Source: Rhynchonema sp. JSB1_4 (Eukaryota > Nematoda > Chromadorea > Monhysterida > Xyalidae). From it: a stretch of 64,000 nt of DNA. A program made the translations under genes and the position numbers. Within the stretch, counting starts at the first letter, position 1. The number at the start of each line of letters is the position of its first letter. Below, one piece after another: positions 24,787 through 44,495 of the stretch. The stretch is from the NCBI GenBank assembly GCA_030248065.1, contig JASAMV010005957.1, positions 23,600-87,599 of the forward strand, read 5' to 3'. The notes below the pieces were generated by a model. The model did not search any database, had not been told where the DNA came from, and saw nothing but the letters and a program-made list of their open reading frames with translations.

Positions 24787-25062
24787 GACAATTTTTGAGC
24801 AATGAGAAAAATTTTAATGTGAAATAATGTAAGTAGTGATCTTGAATAGGTTTTCTTCAATGAATAAGTGGTGTAAACAGTGATATAAGTTGGTGCCAAG
24901 CCATTCAAATTTTTGAGAAATGACAAAAAAGAAAAAGGTAATATAATGTGATATTGTTTTTCGGTGATAATAATAATAATACAAAAATAATGATAATTTA
25001 GGGCTCTAAATGACAGATATAATTTGAGTTGATGATTGATTGCCCTCTGACCTTACTGACTG

Positions 25063-25068
25063 AATAAA
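25063..25068 (+). terminator. Polyadenylation signal of Ly6 gene B
   Basis: AATAAA 277 bases after the stop at 24786 and 180 bases before the next gene's ATG. Confidence 0.5.
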
Positions 25069-25249
25069 GATTCGACTGACTAAAACAGAGGTCCTGAATG
25101 TTTCAAAAGGCTGAAAAGAGCTACCCATCCGCTTTCAAAACCTTCTACAGGGCATTTGCAGTTCCATTTCCTATTCTTTCTTAGAATCTCAGACTGACTG
25201 ACCCTGACAACCCTGACTGCAAGATAGCCTCGACTCCCCTGCATCACCA

Positions 25250-26893
25250 ATGTTTCATTATCTCAGCCTTTATTCACTGCTGTTTCTCGTGACCGAAAGT
25301 GCTGCGATCAGATGCTATGCGAAAGATCGGAAAGTGGAGCACGGATGTTTGGCTTGCTGGATGGTTTGATTTTTTAACCACGATTCTTTTCCGTGTTTTC
25401 CTTTTATTTGTTCCGTCCCCACGTATTAAATTTTCGTTCCCTATTTTCAAAATGTTGTGCTTGATTCCCGGTTCAGAATGGCGCAGGTCAACAATTGTGC
25501 GAAAAGACCAGCAGAAAAATGTTCCGTTGAAGGACGAAGTGAATCTTCAGGTTGAGTCAAAGCTTCGCTTGATCACAAAACAATTTGTTGTGACGCGAAT
25601 AATCTTTCTGTGCGGCTGCACTCAGGCAAGAGCAATGGTCCTGGGTACTCGAAGCAGATTATTTACGAAGATGAACACCGAGATCTGAGCGGTACCCGAC
25701 TGAAACGATCACAGGTGAAGGAGGAATCCAATAAGTTTTTCATCGAAAAGTATTTTTTTTAATGCCAAGGACTCGAACAAGACGTGTTGTTGGACTGATC
25801 TGTGCAACAAAAAAGCCACTGAAGGGAGATGGGGCCGAATTAAATGTTTGCATGGATTAAATGAAGTCAGCGGATGTGTGTCGTGTAAAATGGTACACCT
25901 GGCTACATTCACAAATTCATTTAATGATTGATTGTTTGGTTGCCTACCATTCCGCGACACTTTTCAGGCCTGAAATTTCAGGCCCGACCACCTTTTCAGG
26001 CCCAGTTTCTCAAGCCCGGCCGATTCAGGCCCAGCATATTTGACCCATTTATAGGCTTAGGCTTGTGCCCCGACCGTCGCACAATAATCAATAACCGATC
26101 TCATTCAGCAGTCAGCACTTAACCTTGTTCATCAGGCATACGACGGTGCGAGAACGTGCGATAACAAAAACTACTGCTATTGGGGAGGTACTGCATAGTC
26201 CATCCATCGGATCATGGCACTTTTGTTTGGGAGGTTCAGGTTCCGTTGTGAAAAATTGTTCCTCCGCAAGGCAATGACAGAGAAAACGGCGCACAAAAGT
26301 AAAATAAAAACCGATTTCTCTTTTTTTCTTTTTCGTTATCCGACCGGAACCGGAACAGTACTGGATCCTGTCAAGCTTTTCAGCTGAAAAAAGTGTCATG
26401 AGCTGATAGATGGACTATACCTATTGTAATACATAAGAAGATAATGCTGCTCAGAAGACTGTGCATGTAGGGTTGTAACATGTCATACCAATCGTTTCAT
26501 TTAGACATGGAAAACCACAATGTTCACATTGCAAGGACCTCAACACTGAGCGCTGATGAGATAACCATTGAGCATTCAAAAGTGCAGACTCAGACTGAGA
26601 CGTCATATTACGGCACCGCACATGTATGCATTATACGTTTGTTGTTTGCTGAAAGAAATCTTTAGAAGAGCTGGAAATCCAAAATGTGAAACCTTTTTGA
26701 GAACTACGAATTCTGTTGTGACGATCGAGACTTCTGCAACGGCGTCAACCAAATACAAATGTTGAACAGCGGACAAGGACAAAAAGCCAAACTATTTATT
26801 TCAATGAAAAGCTTTCTGCTGATTGTGACCACAACGATCTTCAGTGATTATATATTTTTGTATTGCTCAATTTTTATTCCTTTCTTTAATTGA
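25250..26893 (+). CDS. Two-domain Ly6/uPAR protein C (one frame discrepancy)
   Basis: Seven exons: 25250-25363, 25477-25538, 25626-25714, 25770-25892, 26136-26187, 26505-26623 and 26702-26893. A signal peptide (LYSLLFLVTESAA) leads into LU domain 1: IRCYAKDRKVEHGCLACWM, then QQLCEK. A linker ends in TRLKRSQ, and TCCWTDLCN closes the domain. The same exon then opens LU domain 2 (IKCLHGLNEVSGCVSCKM), followed by TCDNKNYC, a linker (26505-26623) and FCCDDRDFCN. The C-terminus is hydrophobic (SFLLIVTTTIFSDYIFLYCS). All junctions are in phase except exon 2. That exon is one base too long around an A5 run near 25515-25519, giving a premature stop as written. This is either an assembly error or recent inactivation; if real, the gene is a pseudogene or uses another donor. 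MITE A copy 2 begins 9 bases after the donor of exon 5. Confidence 0.72.
26196..26417. mobile_element. MITE family A, copy 2
   Basis: Ends tagtccatccatcggatcat and the complement, TA-flanked. It is in the opposite orientation to copies 1 and 3 and lies inside intron 5 of Ly6 gene C, nine bases from the splice donor. Confidence 0.9.
26873..26878 (-). terminator. Polyadenylation signal of the minus-strand Thr-rich gene
   Basis: AATAAA on the minus strand (tttatt on +), 77 bases past the stop codon at 26955. It lies inside the last coding exon of Ly6 gene C on the other strand. Confidence 0.45.
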
Positions 26894-26954
26894 ATAAGGT
26901 ATACAGTTCCGTCTAAAATGTAGACTGTCGATAACAATTTCTCCCCTAAATCGG

Positions 26955-34945
<7,991 letters not shown>

Positions 34946-34949
34946 GATT

Positions 34950-36170
34950 GAATGCTTCGATTGTACAAATGTGAGTGTCGAGCTACATTTTTGGTCACAT
35001 TACATAATGCATTGTAAGGTGCAAACTCGTTATTACGGTCTGAAAGCATCAGCTGATTATTGACCAATCTACAACATCTATCCTGGACTTTCTATAATTA
35101 TCAATTTCATAAAGACTGAAAGCCATAAAACACTTTAACTAAACCAGACACGCCCTTTTACTGAACACGTTTATTTTTTGTTTAATTACGAGTCGCCATT
35201 TAAAAGCTTAGTTAGATTATTCGCTAAGCGATGAACTTAAATCAAACGGATGGTGTTCGCAACTTAGCAACAAGACAGCACTTACATAACATGGAATGAG
35301 AATCAATCAACGGTAGGCAGGTATACAGCAGGAAAAATGATCATCAGATAATTTATTTCTGGCAGAGTTTTGCTCATGATGTTTTAATAAAAAAACAAGG
35401 AAATGTCTGCGACAGGCTTGCATACTGTTTACCATGCTTCGTAACTTTTTTGGATTTCATTTCGCCGATGTGACGGTTATTGAGTGCCGTTACTCATGTA
35501 AACGCAGCCTTCTTAGTACGTGTAGTCTCGTTTCGTATAATTTTGTGCTCACTATCTCGTTCCAGCAATGTTAGTCGCTCAATCTATCGCGAAAAATGTT
35601 TTCAGCGTACCAAACTATAAAATTTATATAATTTTATGAATCAGATGTCGCAGCAGTTGAAGTGGACGCGATATGATGCGAACTTATGATTTCTCAGCTG
35701 TACGTGTCTTCACATATATTCCCACAAAGGATATTGCAACGTCACCAAAACATGCGCGCGTCTTGTGATTTGCGGCGAACGAAAAGAGGAAAAGTTTCGT
35801 TGAAAACTTATGCTACGTAGATATGTGAGGTTTGCTTTTTGACGAAAAGTTGGTATTATCCGGCATTCATTGCGCACAGTATTTCTTCAATGCTTATTGA
35901 ACGGTAATGCGTTGGTGCGTATGTATCGAGCGGTCAGAATGTGCTTCCCCTGGGGTGGGGTGGTGTTTACGTAATACCTTGCGCGCCCCATATTTGGTGT
36001 GCTGTTTTCAATTTTCGGGCTAAACTGTTTACAAGCTTTGTTACGGTGCTCTGTGGCTTAAATATGCCTACGGTCAAACCTTTGCGGCTGATGTTTCAGT
36101 CGCCAAACTAAAGGAACAACTCACTTTGGGTGTTCGGCTGTTCACGCTTATCAGGCCAGCCTGGAATATA
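34950..36170. other. Intergenic, nothing recognised
   Basis: Upstream side of the Thr-rich gene. No coding exon, RNA gene or inverted-repeat element could be supported. It should contain the promoter of the minus-strand gene that starts at 34945, but no clear TATA box is visible. Confidence 0.4.
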
Positions 36171-36176
36171 CATATG

Positions 36177-36404
36177 TATAGTCCATCCATCAGCCCATGA
36201 CACTTTTTGCCGGCTGAAAAGCTTGACAGGATCCAGTACTGTTCCGGTTCCGGTTGGCTTTCGAAAAAGAAAAGAAGGAGAAATCGGTTTGTATTTTATT
36301 TTTGTGCGCTGTTTTCTCTGACATTGCCTTGCCTATGAACAATTTTTCACAACGGAACCTGAACCTCCCAAACAAAAGTGCCATGAGCTGATGGACGGAC
36401 TATA
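36177..36404. mobile_element. MITE family A, copy 3
   Basis: Ends tatagtccatccatcagccc and the complement ...gagctgatggacggactata. 228 bp, same orientation as copy 1, with the same aagcttgacaggatcc interior. Confidence 0.92.
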
Positions 36405-36409
36405 CCACA

Positions 36410-38690
36410 CCCCTGCCCAGCTTTTTATACCTCATTTTGATGACGCGTTGAAGGTAGTACGTCGGGTAAGTAATTTCTGACCACTTTATGCTTGCAAGAG
36501 ATGTTATAGTTCTTCCTGCCAACAGCAGCATCAACGAAGACCGTTGTGATATTTTAAAAACTTGTGGGAGGAACAAAGTTATACGACGTATCAGCAGTTT
36601 GCATAAGTGCAGGTAAACCTCCAGCGCATTTGTTCTTTGATCCGTTATCGCGCATCAATTGAATGGGGCATAATCCTGAGATAGGTAATTGTGCTATTTT
36701 TAAAAATAAACATGAAATTTTTTATTCAGTCCGATAGCTGATTATCGAAAGTGCGATGATTTATGAGTTGTTGTAAACGTTTGAGCGACTCTCTGCAGAC
36801 AAGTCCGTCGCTAATTGCGATATGTGATGTCTGCCTGTAAACTTCGTGTTGTGTAATAATAACGTTGCTTTTTTGCAACCACATGGAGAAACTCAACTAC
36901 ATAATATTCCACACACACACATAACTGTATGTACATATTTGTGGAACGGATAATCAAATCCAGAAGCTTTTTCAGTTTGCGTTTGAAAAGTTGTTCAGTC
37001 CATGTTTTACTACATGTTTTCGCACACTGTTTTTAAGACAAACTTTAAGCTTGCGTCACATTAAGTTTGTTTTTCCAGTTTAGTGAAATAATAGTAAATT
37101 AACGTGTACAGTACATGTGTAATGTGTGCGCATGGCAAACTGTTTTTCAAACCTTTTGGGGATTTTTACAATATGCATTGAATTTTGTACCCTTGCTCGC
37201 TTTCCTGAAGCAAAACAATTTTTATACTGTAGCTGCCGGAGTTTTTCATTAAAGTCACGGAGGTTCATGGAAAACACATCCGTCGACCAAACGGAAATTT
37301 TTCAATCTGCAGATAGAGTGCTGAGCCCTGATATTGCTGCTTCATGCCTTTCGCCTTCAACAAACTCTCGGAACACCTGACTCAAAGAAAAATGCTCAAT
37401 TAAATCCTACAGTACGCGCCACCTCCGTAAGAATATATTTATAACTTGCGAATTGGGCGCTACTTGCGCTGATGAACAAGCAAACTCACGTGTTTATTGG
37501 TAATTAACACCGTTTACGAAGTGTGGCGTGGGTTGACTTCGTCCGGCTTTCTGAAAATCTTTCCTGTTTTTTGTTTGCCCTTTTCACTCTCGGTTCTCGA
37601 CACGAGTCAAAAAGTGGGTACAGGTTCGGTACAACAGCGGGGGGATTTCTTGGGCACCAATAGTTAAGGATATCCAGTAGAAAGATTCGTGGGGTCCTGG
37701 GCCAAAGATGCATGTGGTCCTGTGCTGCAGTGGCATGGGGCCCTGTGAAAAGATTCATGGGACACTCCATGCCGGGAATACATGGGGCCCGTGCAGAGAT
37801 AGTGCCTGGGCATACATACATCTGGTATAAAATAGCCCATGCCGAAGTTCTTGTAGTTCAATGAGCCAGCAACCACCATTAGTGACAAACCCACTGATCC
37901 AGTGTATGCTTTTGGGAGAAACTTTTCAAACGTGGTGCCTTGATATTACAGTATTGTGGAGCAGCTCATAATAGCTCAAAAGGGTATAATTCTATTGGCA
38001 GGTCCGGATGATTGGAGCTCTGTCCTATTCGTAGTTCGAGAAGTTGATTATGTTTACGTCATTACTGAGCTATCATGACGTTACGGAGGTGCGTTGTGGC
38101 TTCTGCGATATTTTGTGATCTCTCCGTAATATTTTAAGACTTCGGGTGTGCTTACAAATGTATGGTTCTGTCGAGTCACCGCCACATAATGCCCTGAATA
38201 CCTGAGAACATTATCAGAAAACGCGCCTGAAATGATTTTTTAGGTTTGACTCCTCGCTTGTCCAAAAACTGGATTTGCTACAGTGTTGCCATGACAGCCG
38301 AAATTGTTTTAGAGTGTCACCTTGCCTGCAAGTGATGATTTTTTTAAATTCAATAATGAAAAAATCATAAACCGACTCAAATGCTGTTCATTTCAGATCA
38401 TCTCACTTGGGTATCGAAAATTGTGCACCACTTCCACTACGCCTATTGATTCATAGCGCTCACAACTTCGAACACAAAATGCACGTACCGTCTTAATGCA
38501 TAATTACCAAATTACTAAAACTAAAAATCTTGTGACTAATTACTGAGACCAATTTATGGTACATGGACATTTATGCCTTTGTCTTTCCCGTCGCCTGAAT
38601 AAGTCGGCAGTTATGTATGTACTGTATATAGCTCGCAGATAGCTATTGAGGCGTAGCGTTATAATTTGGTAATCAGCGTAGTCGGCAACT
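36410..38690. other. Intergenic, no gene recognised
   Basis: No exon with coding character was found on either strand. A single end related to MITE family E (cttttgggagaaacttttc) is visible near 37910. The stretch 37640-37800 has repeated catggg and gggccc words. Confidence 0.35.
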
Positions 38691-38699
38691 GTATTCGGA

Positions 38700-40120
38700 C
38701 CTAAAATCACTCTAACTCAGTTTGCTTCTAAAAAGTTCTCAATTAAAATTTTTTTGAAACTTGCATTTGGTTTTTTTAATTGAAAAGTTGACAGAATGGG
38801 CTGAAATGTCCAAAATAGCCTTTTTGGAGGTAAAAAAATTGGCACTTTTTCTGTGGACGGGTCAACTTTTTCAAAATCGCGCCTGCCGCGCCTTGTATTG
38901 TCGCCAAACTTGTACAGGGATGCTCGGGGTGGTCGTGTATATGGTGATGTGGCACCTATAATGTACCACTGCATGCTACTTGTATGTATAATGCAGGTAT
39001 GGTGTAAAATCGGAGTGCACAAAGTCAATCTGGTTTGTGATCGATATTTTGGTGGTCGTTTATCACTCAAACGGCAATAGATGCATTAAAATATGTTGTG
39101 CGGCTGCAAAAATACAATGGAGCAACATCATTAGTCATGGTCAATATGGCCCAGTCCGAAAACAGGAGAGTGTAAAACAAATAACGTGACGCATCAGAAC
39201 CATCTGAAGCGAATCGAATAAAGGATTGTAGCGTTCTGGTTCGGGACAATAATCGCCAGAGACATCAGACAGAACTCGCCTAATGAGCAAGCATGTTTTA
39301 AAATAAACTACAGCGTTTTTCCACTGGAGCAATTTTAACAATTTTTGCCAAAATAGGGAGCCGATTGTTGCCTGTACGGAGAAGAAAGGATGTGTGGGAG
39401 TCACAAGCGAATTTAGGGAGCACAGGCAGTGGTTTCTAAAAAAAATTTTTATTAAAAATTTTTTTTTTAAAATTCGTTCCAAAAGTTAAAAAAATTCTTT
39501 TTATTATTTCAAACTTCCAAATTTTCTCTATTTTTTTGCTCTAAAAGTGCTATTTTTGCATAAAAATTGCTACTGTTGACATCACCTAACCCTACCATGG
39601 GTGTATTGGGTGCCATAATCGTTGTTTTGTGGCATCTAGACATAGTCCACACACTCACAAGGCCTCTCATATGACTACACACGTACATGTGACTGGGTGG
39701 GCATTTATTTATCCTTGCCCCAGACCCGAAAGGAGTGATTCTATTTTGTATTCACTCTAATTTCACACTATGTGCAGCTTATTTGCATTGGTCGTGTACC
39801 TAGACGTCATAATTTCACCCAAAATTCCAATCCCGAATATCAGAAAGCCATACCATCACACCCCCACCACCTGGAGAAGGGTACGGGTGTGTACCTGACT
39901 ATGGTTGGTACTTATCGACCATTGGATAGCGTGGTTTTCGTATCACCTGTGCTTTATATGCACTTAGAACTAGAACACATTATGTAACAAAAATACCCCT
40001 ATTTTGTACTTGAGCGCTCATTTTTTATCGTGTTGGGCAGATTTTGGCTGGAATAAAAAAAAATTTTTATTAAAAAAAATTTTTTTAAAAATGGGGTTCC
40101 AATAAAAAAATTATTTTATT
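38700..40120. repeat. Dispersed repeats with A/T foldbacks
   Basis: 38700-39080 is the reverse-orientation relative of 23694-24130 (shared words gtgccacatcac, gggatgct, gcgccttgtattgtcgcc). It is followed by A-run/T-run foldbacks of the type aaaaaaatttttattaaaaa at 39440-39490 and 40050-40115. No gene was recognised. Confidence 0.6.
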
Positions 40121-40385
40121 AACCACTGGGCACAGGGGCCTACACGGCTCTCCTTTGGTCAAAATGGCTCCTAAAAAGGGGGCACTGTTTCGGAGAGAAG
40201 AAGGAAAAAGGACCTCCTAAATCACATGATTTTCACTCGGTTCAAACGTCAAAAAATTGCGCGCTTCGCGCGTCAGATAATACATCCATATATCATTGAA
40301 ATTTGACTGTCACGCGTGCAAAAGGTGCTAAATTGTTTGCCACCATATGTAGTTGGCACGGCTCAGTGGTGTACTGGGAGGAGGG

Positions 40386-40832
40386 GGTTTAGGCCGCTCT
40401 CTGACAAAAGCAAAAAGCAAAAAGCAAAAAGTTCACAACACACTTTTTGCTTTTTGCTTTTGTCAGAGAGCAAAAGCAAAAAGTTGACTTTTTGCTTTTT
40501 GCTTTTTGCTTTTGTCAGAGAGCAAAAAAGCAAAAAGCAAAAAGTTGTGCAGCGTGCACAATCAGCAAACGTTAGCGTGTTCCAGACCTGTGTGATTATT
40601 GATTTTCGGGTTTGTGCAGCCTGGTTTTGGGCGTAAAAAGTCATGATGACTTTTTGCTTTTTTTTCAAGTTTTTGCTTTTTGCTTTTGCTCTCTGACGAA
40701 AGCAAAAAGCAAAAAGCAAAAAGTCAACTTTTTGCTTTTGCTCTCTGACAAAAGCAAAAAGCAAAAAGCGAAAAGTGTGTGGTAAACTTTTTGCTTTTTG
40801 CTTTTTGCTTTTGTCAGAGAGCGGCCTAACCC
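40386..40832. mobile_element. Foldback element with (AGCAAAA)n arms
   Basis: The left end is ggtttaggccgctctctgac and the right end the complement gtcagagagcggcctaaccc. Each arm expands into repeated aaaagcaaaaagc or gctttttgctttt units, several blocks of which are separated by gtcagagagc. The middle (40550-40660) is short unique sequence. Strong cruciform potential. Confidence 0.9.
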
Positions 40833-41434
40833 ACTCTCCAACGGTATGGGGCATGGGAAATCGGCCGGGGGTATGGGGTATGGGAAACAAGTTCACTTTT
40901 GGAACAAGCACACACCTTAGAATTAATTTTTTGACCCCGAGAAGTGCAGAAGTTGACCATTTTTTGCCTAAAAATGCCATAAATCGTTTGGAAGATACCA
41001 GCAAGAAAGCCCTGTTTTAAGCACGCATCGGTTTGATGATATTTCTTATGCATACATGCTACACAGAAGCGCGCGTATCGTTTGTGTGGCTCCTGTGTTA
41101 CCGTAATCCTGTCAGCATGAGTCAAGCCAATCATACGCCAATCCTTTATTCAATTTCGCCGCCCTTAATTAAAACATTAATAGCCTGTCCGTACTTATAA
41201 TTATGCCGCTCGCCCACTGAGCGTGATTTTTGATAATTATCCAATCCGCTGTTTAATGGACGAGTTCTTATGTTAATCACTGACTGGCAAGTGACTTTTC
41301 CAGCTACGTGACATTGTTTTATAGGTACATCGCTATCTGAGACGAAAAGGGAAATCTTAAAAAGTGATTAAACTTGTGCGCAAGCATACAGCCGAAGTAT
41401 ACAAACGAAAATTTCGTCTGTTTCAAGAACAATA

Positions 41435-44400
41435 ATGAACATCGCCAACTTCAAGTCTTGTTTTGTCACATTTCTTCTCGTGGTAAGTATAAGGTTAATG
41501 TGTCCTTTTCTTGTTAAGCGTCTGAAATTTCTGTTCCAATCGCGAGGATCATTTACAGACAGCGACTACACCGTGCAATGCAACGAGAGGTGCCAACGGT
41601 CTGCAGAAAGGCGATATACTGGGACCAGTAACTACGAAATTGGCTGGTAAGGGCGGACTTAGGTTGAACACGGAATCCGGACATATTTGTATTTAAAAAC
41701 TTTGATCTGTTTGCGGATGCGGAACACCATCTGCTTTTTCCGGAAATATTTCTGGATTCCGGCTTCTGGATGAAACTTGAAAAATGCAGAACTCGGAAAT
41801 GTTCTGATTTTCTGAACTCGGAATTGTTTGTTCCCTTGAAACACAGTGAAGGAACATTTGATTAAATGTTAATTCCGTGTTAAGCTAAATTTATCGGCAA
41901 TACTGAATCCGGAAAAATTTCCGGACAAACGCAAAAATAAAAAATTCATCAGGAAATCAGAATCAGGAAATATTTCCGAATTCCGGCTTGCGTGTTCAAG
42001 CTAGTAAGTCCGCCCGAAGTCCCTATACCAACGATTTTAAGCTATACCATTCTGAAACAAATTTTTGGACATCCAAAGCCTGATTTTTCAGATCCATGCC
42101 TAAAACATCGATGTCCCGCCGGATACATATGTTTGTTCACGTTTGCACGAATTAGCAACAACGGTGCTTGGCTGCCGAAAATTCTGCCGCGGGCCGTTTG
42201 CCGTTCGATTGTTCCGCCGAACACGACACCGATCATTGGTGAGATTGCATTTACACTCGCCAATGATAACACTTACACTTACACATTACACTTACAGTAT
42301 CTACAGGTACATTTACTACATTACACTTACAGTATCTACAGGTACACTTACACATTACACTTACAGTATCTACAGGTACACTTACACATTACACTTACAG
42401 TATCTACAGGTACACTGCTTACACGTTTACGCTCTTGCACATTACAGTTACACTAACTTGCTGATTATACTTGCATTTGTAGATTACACATACAGGTTAC
42501 ACTTAGCTAGATTGGAGATTACACTTCCACTTACACATTACGCTTACAGGGTACACTTACGCATTGTATATTACACACTTCAATAGTAACAACACACGAT
42601 ACAAAATCACTATGCACATTGCACTGACATATTACACACTCACAATTCCACTTACATGACGCTATATGCAGTTACATACACGCATTATTACAGACGACGT
42701 GTGCAAGGTCGGCAGTTGTCCGTCGCATCTACAGTGCGTGTCAACCGGTGACCTGTGCAAAGATGTCAAACTGATGTTGCTGTTGCCCATCTGTCACGCT
42801 CGCTACGTTTGTCTATCGGCACCAATTGTAAGTTTAAGAGCTGTTCTGGGTATAAAGGTGGAGTTATACTTGTCCTCATGTGGACAAATGGGTTTGAGGA
42901 CATTTGTCTACACAAGAGGACATTTGGACAGTGTGGGTCGTGTAGACAACCCATACTGTCCAAAAGTGTCCGTTTTGTCCACAAGCGAACCCATATCAAA
43001 ATTGAAGAAAGAGAAAAAGCACAATTTTGCTGAAACAGCTTGCGGCTGAAAATAAGCAAGCTATCAAATCAATTAAAGTTTCTGGATCACCGAATCAACA
43101 ACCTGAATCTAGAATTAAAAGTCAACGCACAATAAAAGCTGGTAAACTGAAAAAGAAATATTTTGGGGGCCTACCCCCCCCCCCGCAAGAAACGTCACTG
43201 CCCATCAACTCTTGTCAGCGTTGAGCATATTGCTTCAATTACATCCTGATGGAGTTGATGCGTTGTGCTAATTCTTGCCTTCGATCTCGCTAATTATTCC
43301 GTGATTATGATATTCTGCTGAACATAATTATTCCCAAGAAAAGGTCGGTCTTTTATCTTTTACTACAATCAACACACCCACAGGGTTTCGGGTGGTGGGC
43401 ATTTTAGTCAGGCACGTCTCTGGGACCCGACCAATTCTGGCCCAATCAACCGGGCCCGATCACCTGAAACCCGATCAACTAGGGCCCAGTCATCTGGGGC
43501 ACCACACCAAATGAACTTTAGGCTTAGGCTTAGGCGGCTTGAGGTTAAGCTTGGGCTTGGGGTGATCTGACTCCTGTTGACCGGGCCCCACCTAACAGAC
43601 TAGACTTTGATGCCACTACACTTGCAGGAGAACCTAGCACTTACAGAATGTACATATGGGTCTCAAGCGGGGCGGATCAGGCGGACCCGGCCCGGCCCGG
43701 CCCGACTTTCCCAAAGGTGGGACCGGCCCGGACTGAACTAAATTTTTATGGTAATCTTCTGAGGCTAAGTTTTTGTTTCAATGTAACAGTTTTGTGACAA
43801 AAGTTGCGGCGTAGGACGCCACTGATCAATTTTACGTCGGAATTGCGAGAAATTTGGGACTTTTAAACCAAAAACGGTTCTTTTTCACCACTTTTGGTTA
43901 CGCCGGGCCTATTCGGGCAGGCCATCTCTGTCCTATCTTCCGCATTTCCGGCCCGGCCCGACCGAGACAGCTCCATTAAGACCTCTGGATGTGTCCCGAT
44001 CCCGCACCAACCCACGGGGTCAGGGTGGTGTGCTTTCATTTGTTTTTGTTTCACCTTTGCGATTTGCATGTGATTCAAGACTTGTTTTGGGCTCTGGCAC
44101 TTCCAACAAGTTGATATAAACGCACACAGTTGCGTGGAAGGCGAGAAATCCCCATATTTCAAAGTTGTCCACAGGCCAAAAGTTCAAATTTTTGAACTCT
44201 GATCATGAGGACACTTTTGGACAGCTCGTGTGGACAAATGTCCGCATGAGATTGTCCACATAGTGAGTTATACTTGTCCTCATCCAAGTATAACTCATCA
44301 AGAGGACAATTTGTCCAAAACTGTCCGCAAGCGTGTCCACAAGACCCAGTATGGACAAGTATAACTACACCTTAACTGCTTTCAATGCTCAATCTTTTTC

Positions 44401-44495
44401 GTATCTGGTTCGCTAAGCACAACACACTGCTTCAGGTAACCAAGACAACTCACGTAACAACAACGAATTCAGAACATCGTCATCGAAGGCTTTGA
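41435..44495 (+). CDS. Small secreted Cys-rich protein
   Basis: Five exons join in phase: 41435-41482, 41559-41646, 42092-42238, 42694-42827 and 44436-44495 (477 nt, 158 residues). Exon 1 gives the core of a signal peptide (NFKSCFVTFLLV). There follow two Cys modules of similar spacing: DPCLKHRCPAGYICLFTF...AVCRS and DVCKVGSCPSHLQCVST...ICHARYVC. The pattern C-x4-CP-x4-C with later single Cys resembles short modules in secreted invertebrate proteins. I do not recognise a named family. The last exon is a short Thr/His/Arg tail (VTKTTHVTTTNSEHRHRRL) and is the least certain. Intron 3 carries a 35-base minisatellite (42280-42430). Intron 2 carries a family H MITE starting three bases after the donor, and intron 4 is a 1.5-kb inverted-repeat element. 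Confidence 0.68.
41650..42016. mobile_element. MITE family H, copy 1
   Basis: The left end is gggcggacttaggttgaacacgg and the right end cgtgttcaagctagtaagtccgccc, an imperfect complement. The interior is rich in ttccggaaatatttccg. A second copy is at 59874-60113, and a remnant lies in Ly6 A intron 1 near 19255-19310. Confidence 0.82.
42280..42430. repeat. 35-base minisatellite in intron
   Basis: Four copies of cacttacagtatctacaggt plus variable flank (acattacacttac) at about 35-base spacing, then decayed units up to 42660. The unit contains ag|gta junctions that resemble splice signals. Confidence 0.85.
42851..44374. mobile_element. 1.5-kb inverted-repeat element related to family G
   Basis: The left end is aaggtggagttatacttgtcc and the right end ggacaagtataactacacctt. 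The arms also share gtgtccacaagcg and ggacaaatgtcc words. The interior 43050-44150 has no recognisable gene, but has ggcccgac-type repeats (43670-43980). It occupies nearly all of intron 4 of the Cys-rich gene. Confidence 0.75.

Noticed and set aside
42259..42470. Tyr/His/Thr-rich frame continuing from the Cys-rich exon
   Set aside because: It reads through a good GTGAG donor into a minisatellite. Splicing to 42694 keeps a second Cys module in phase.
43500..43560. ttaggc repeats suggestive of telomere sequence
   Set aside because: Only a few diverged units, internal to an element. Not a telomere.
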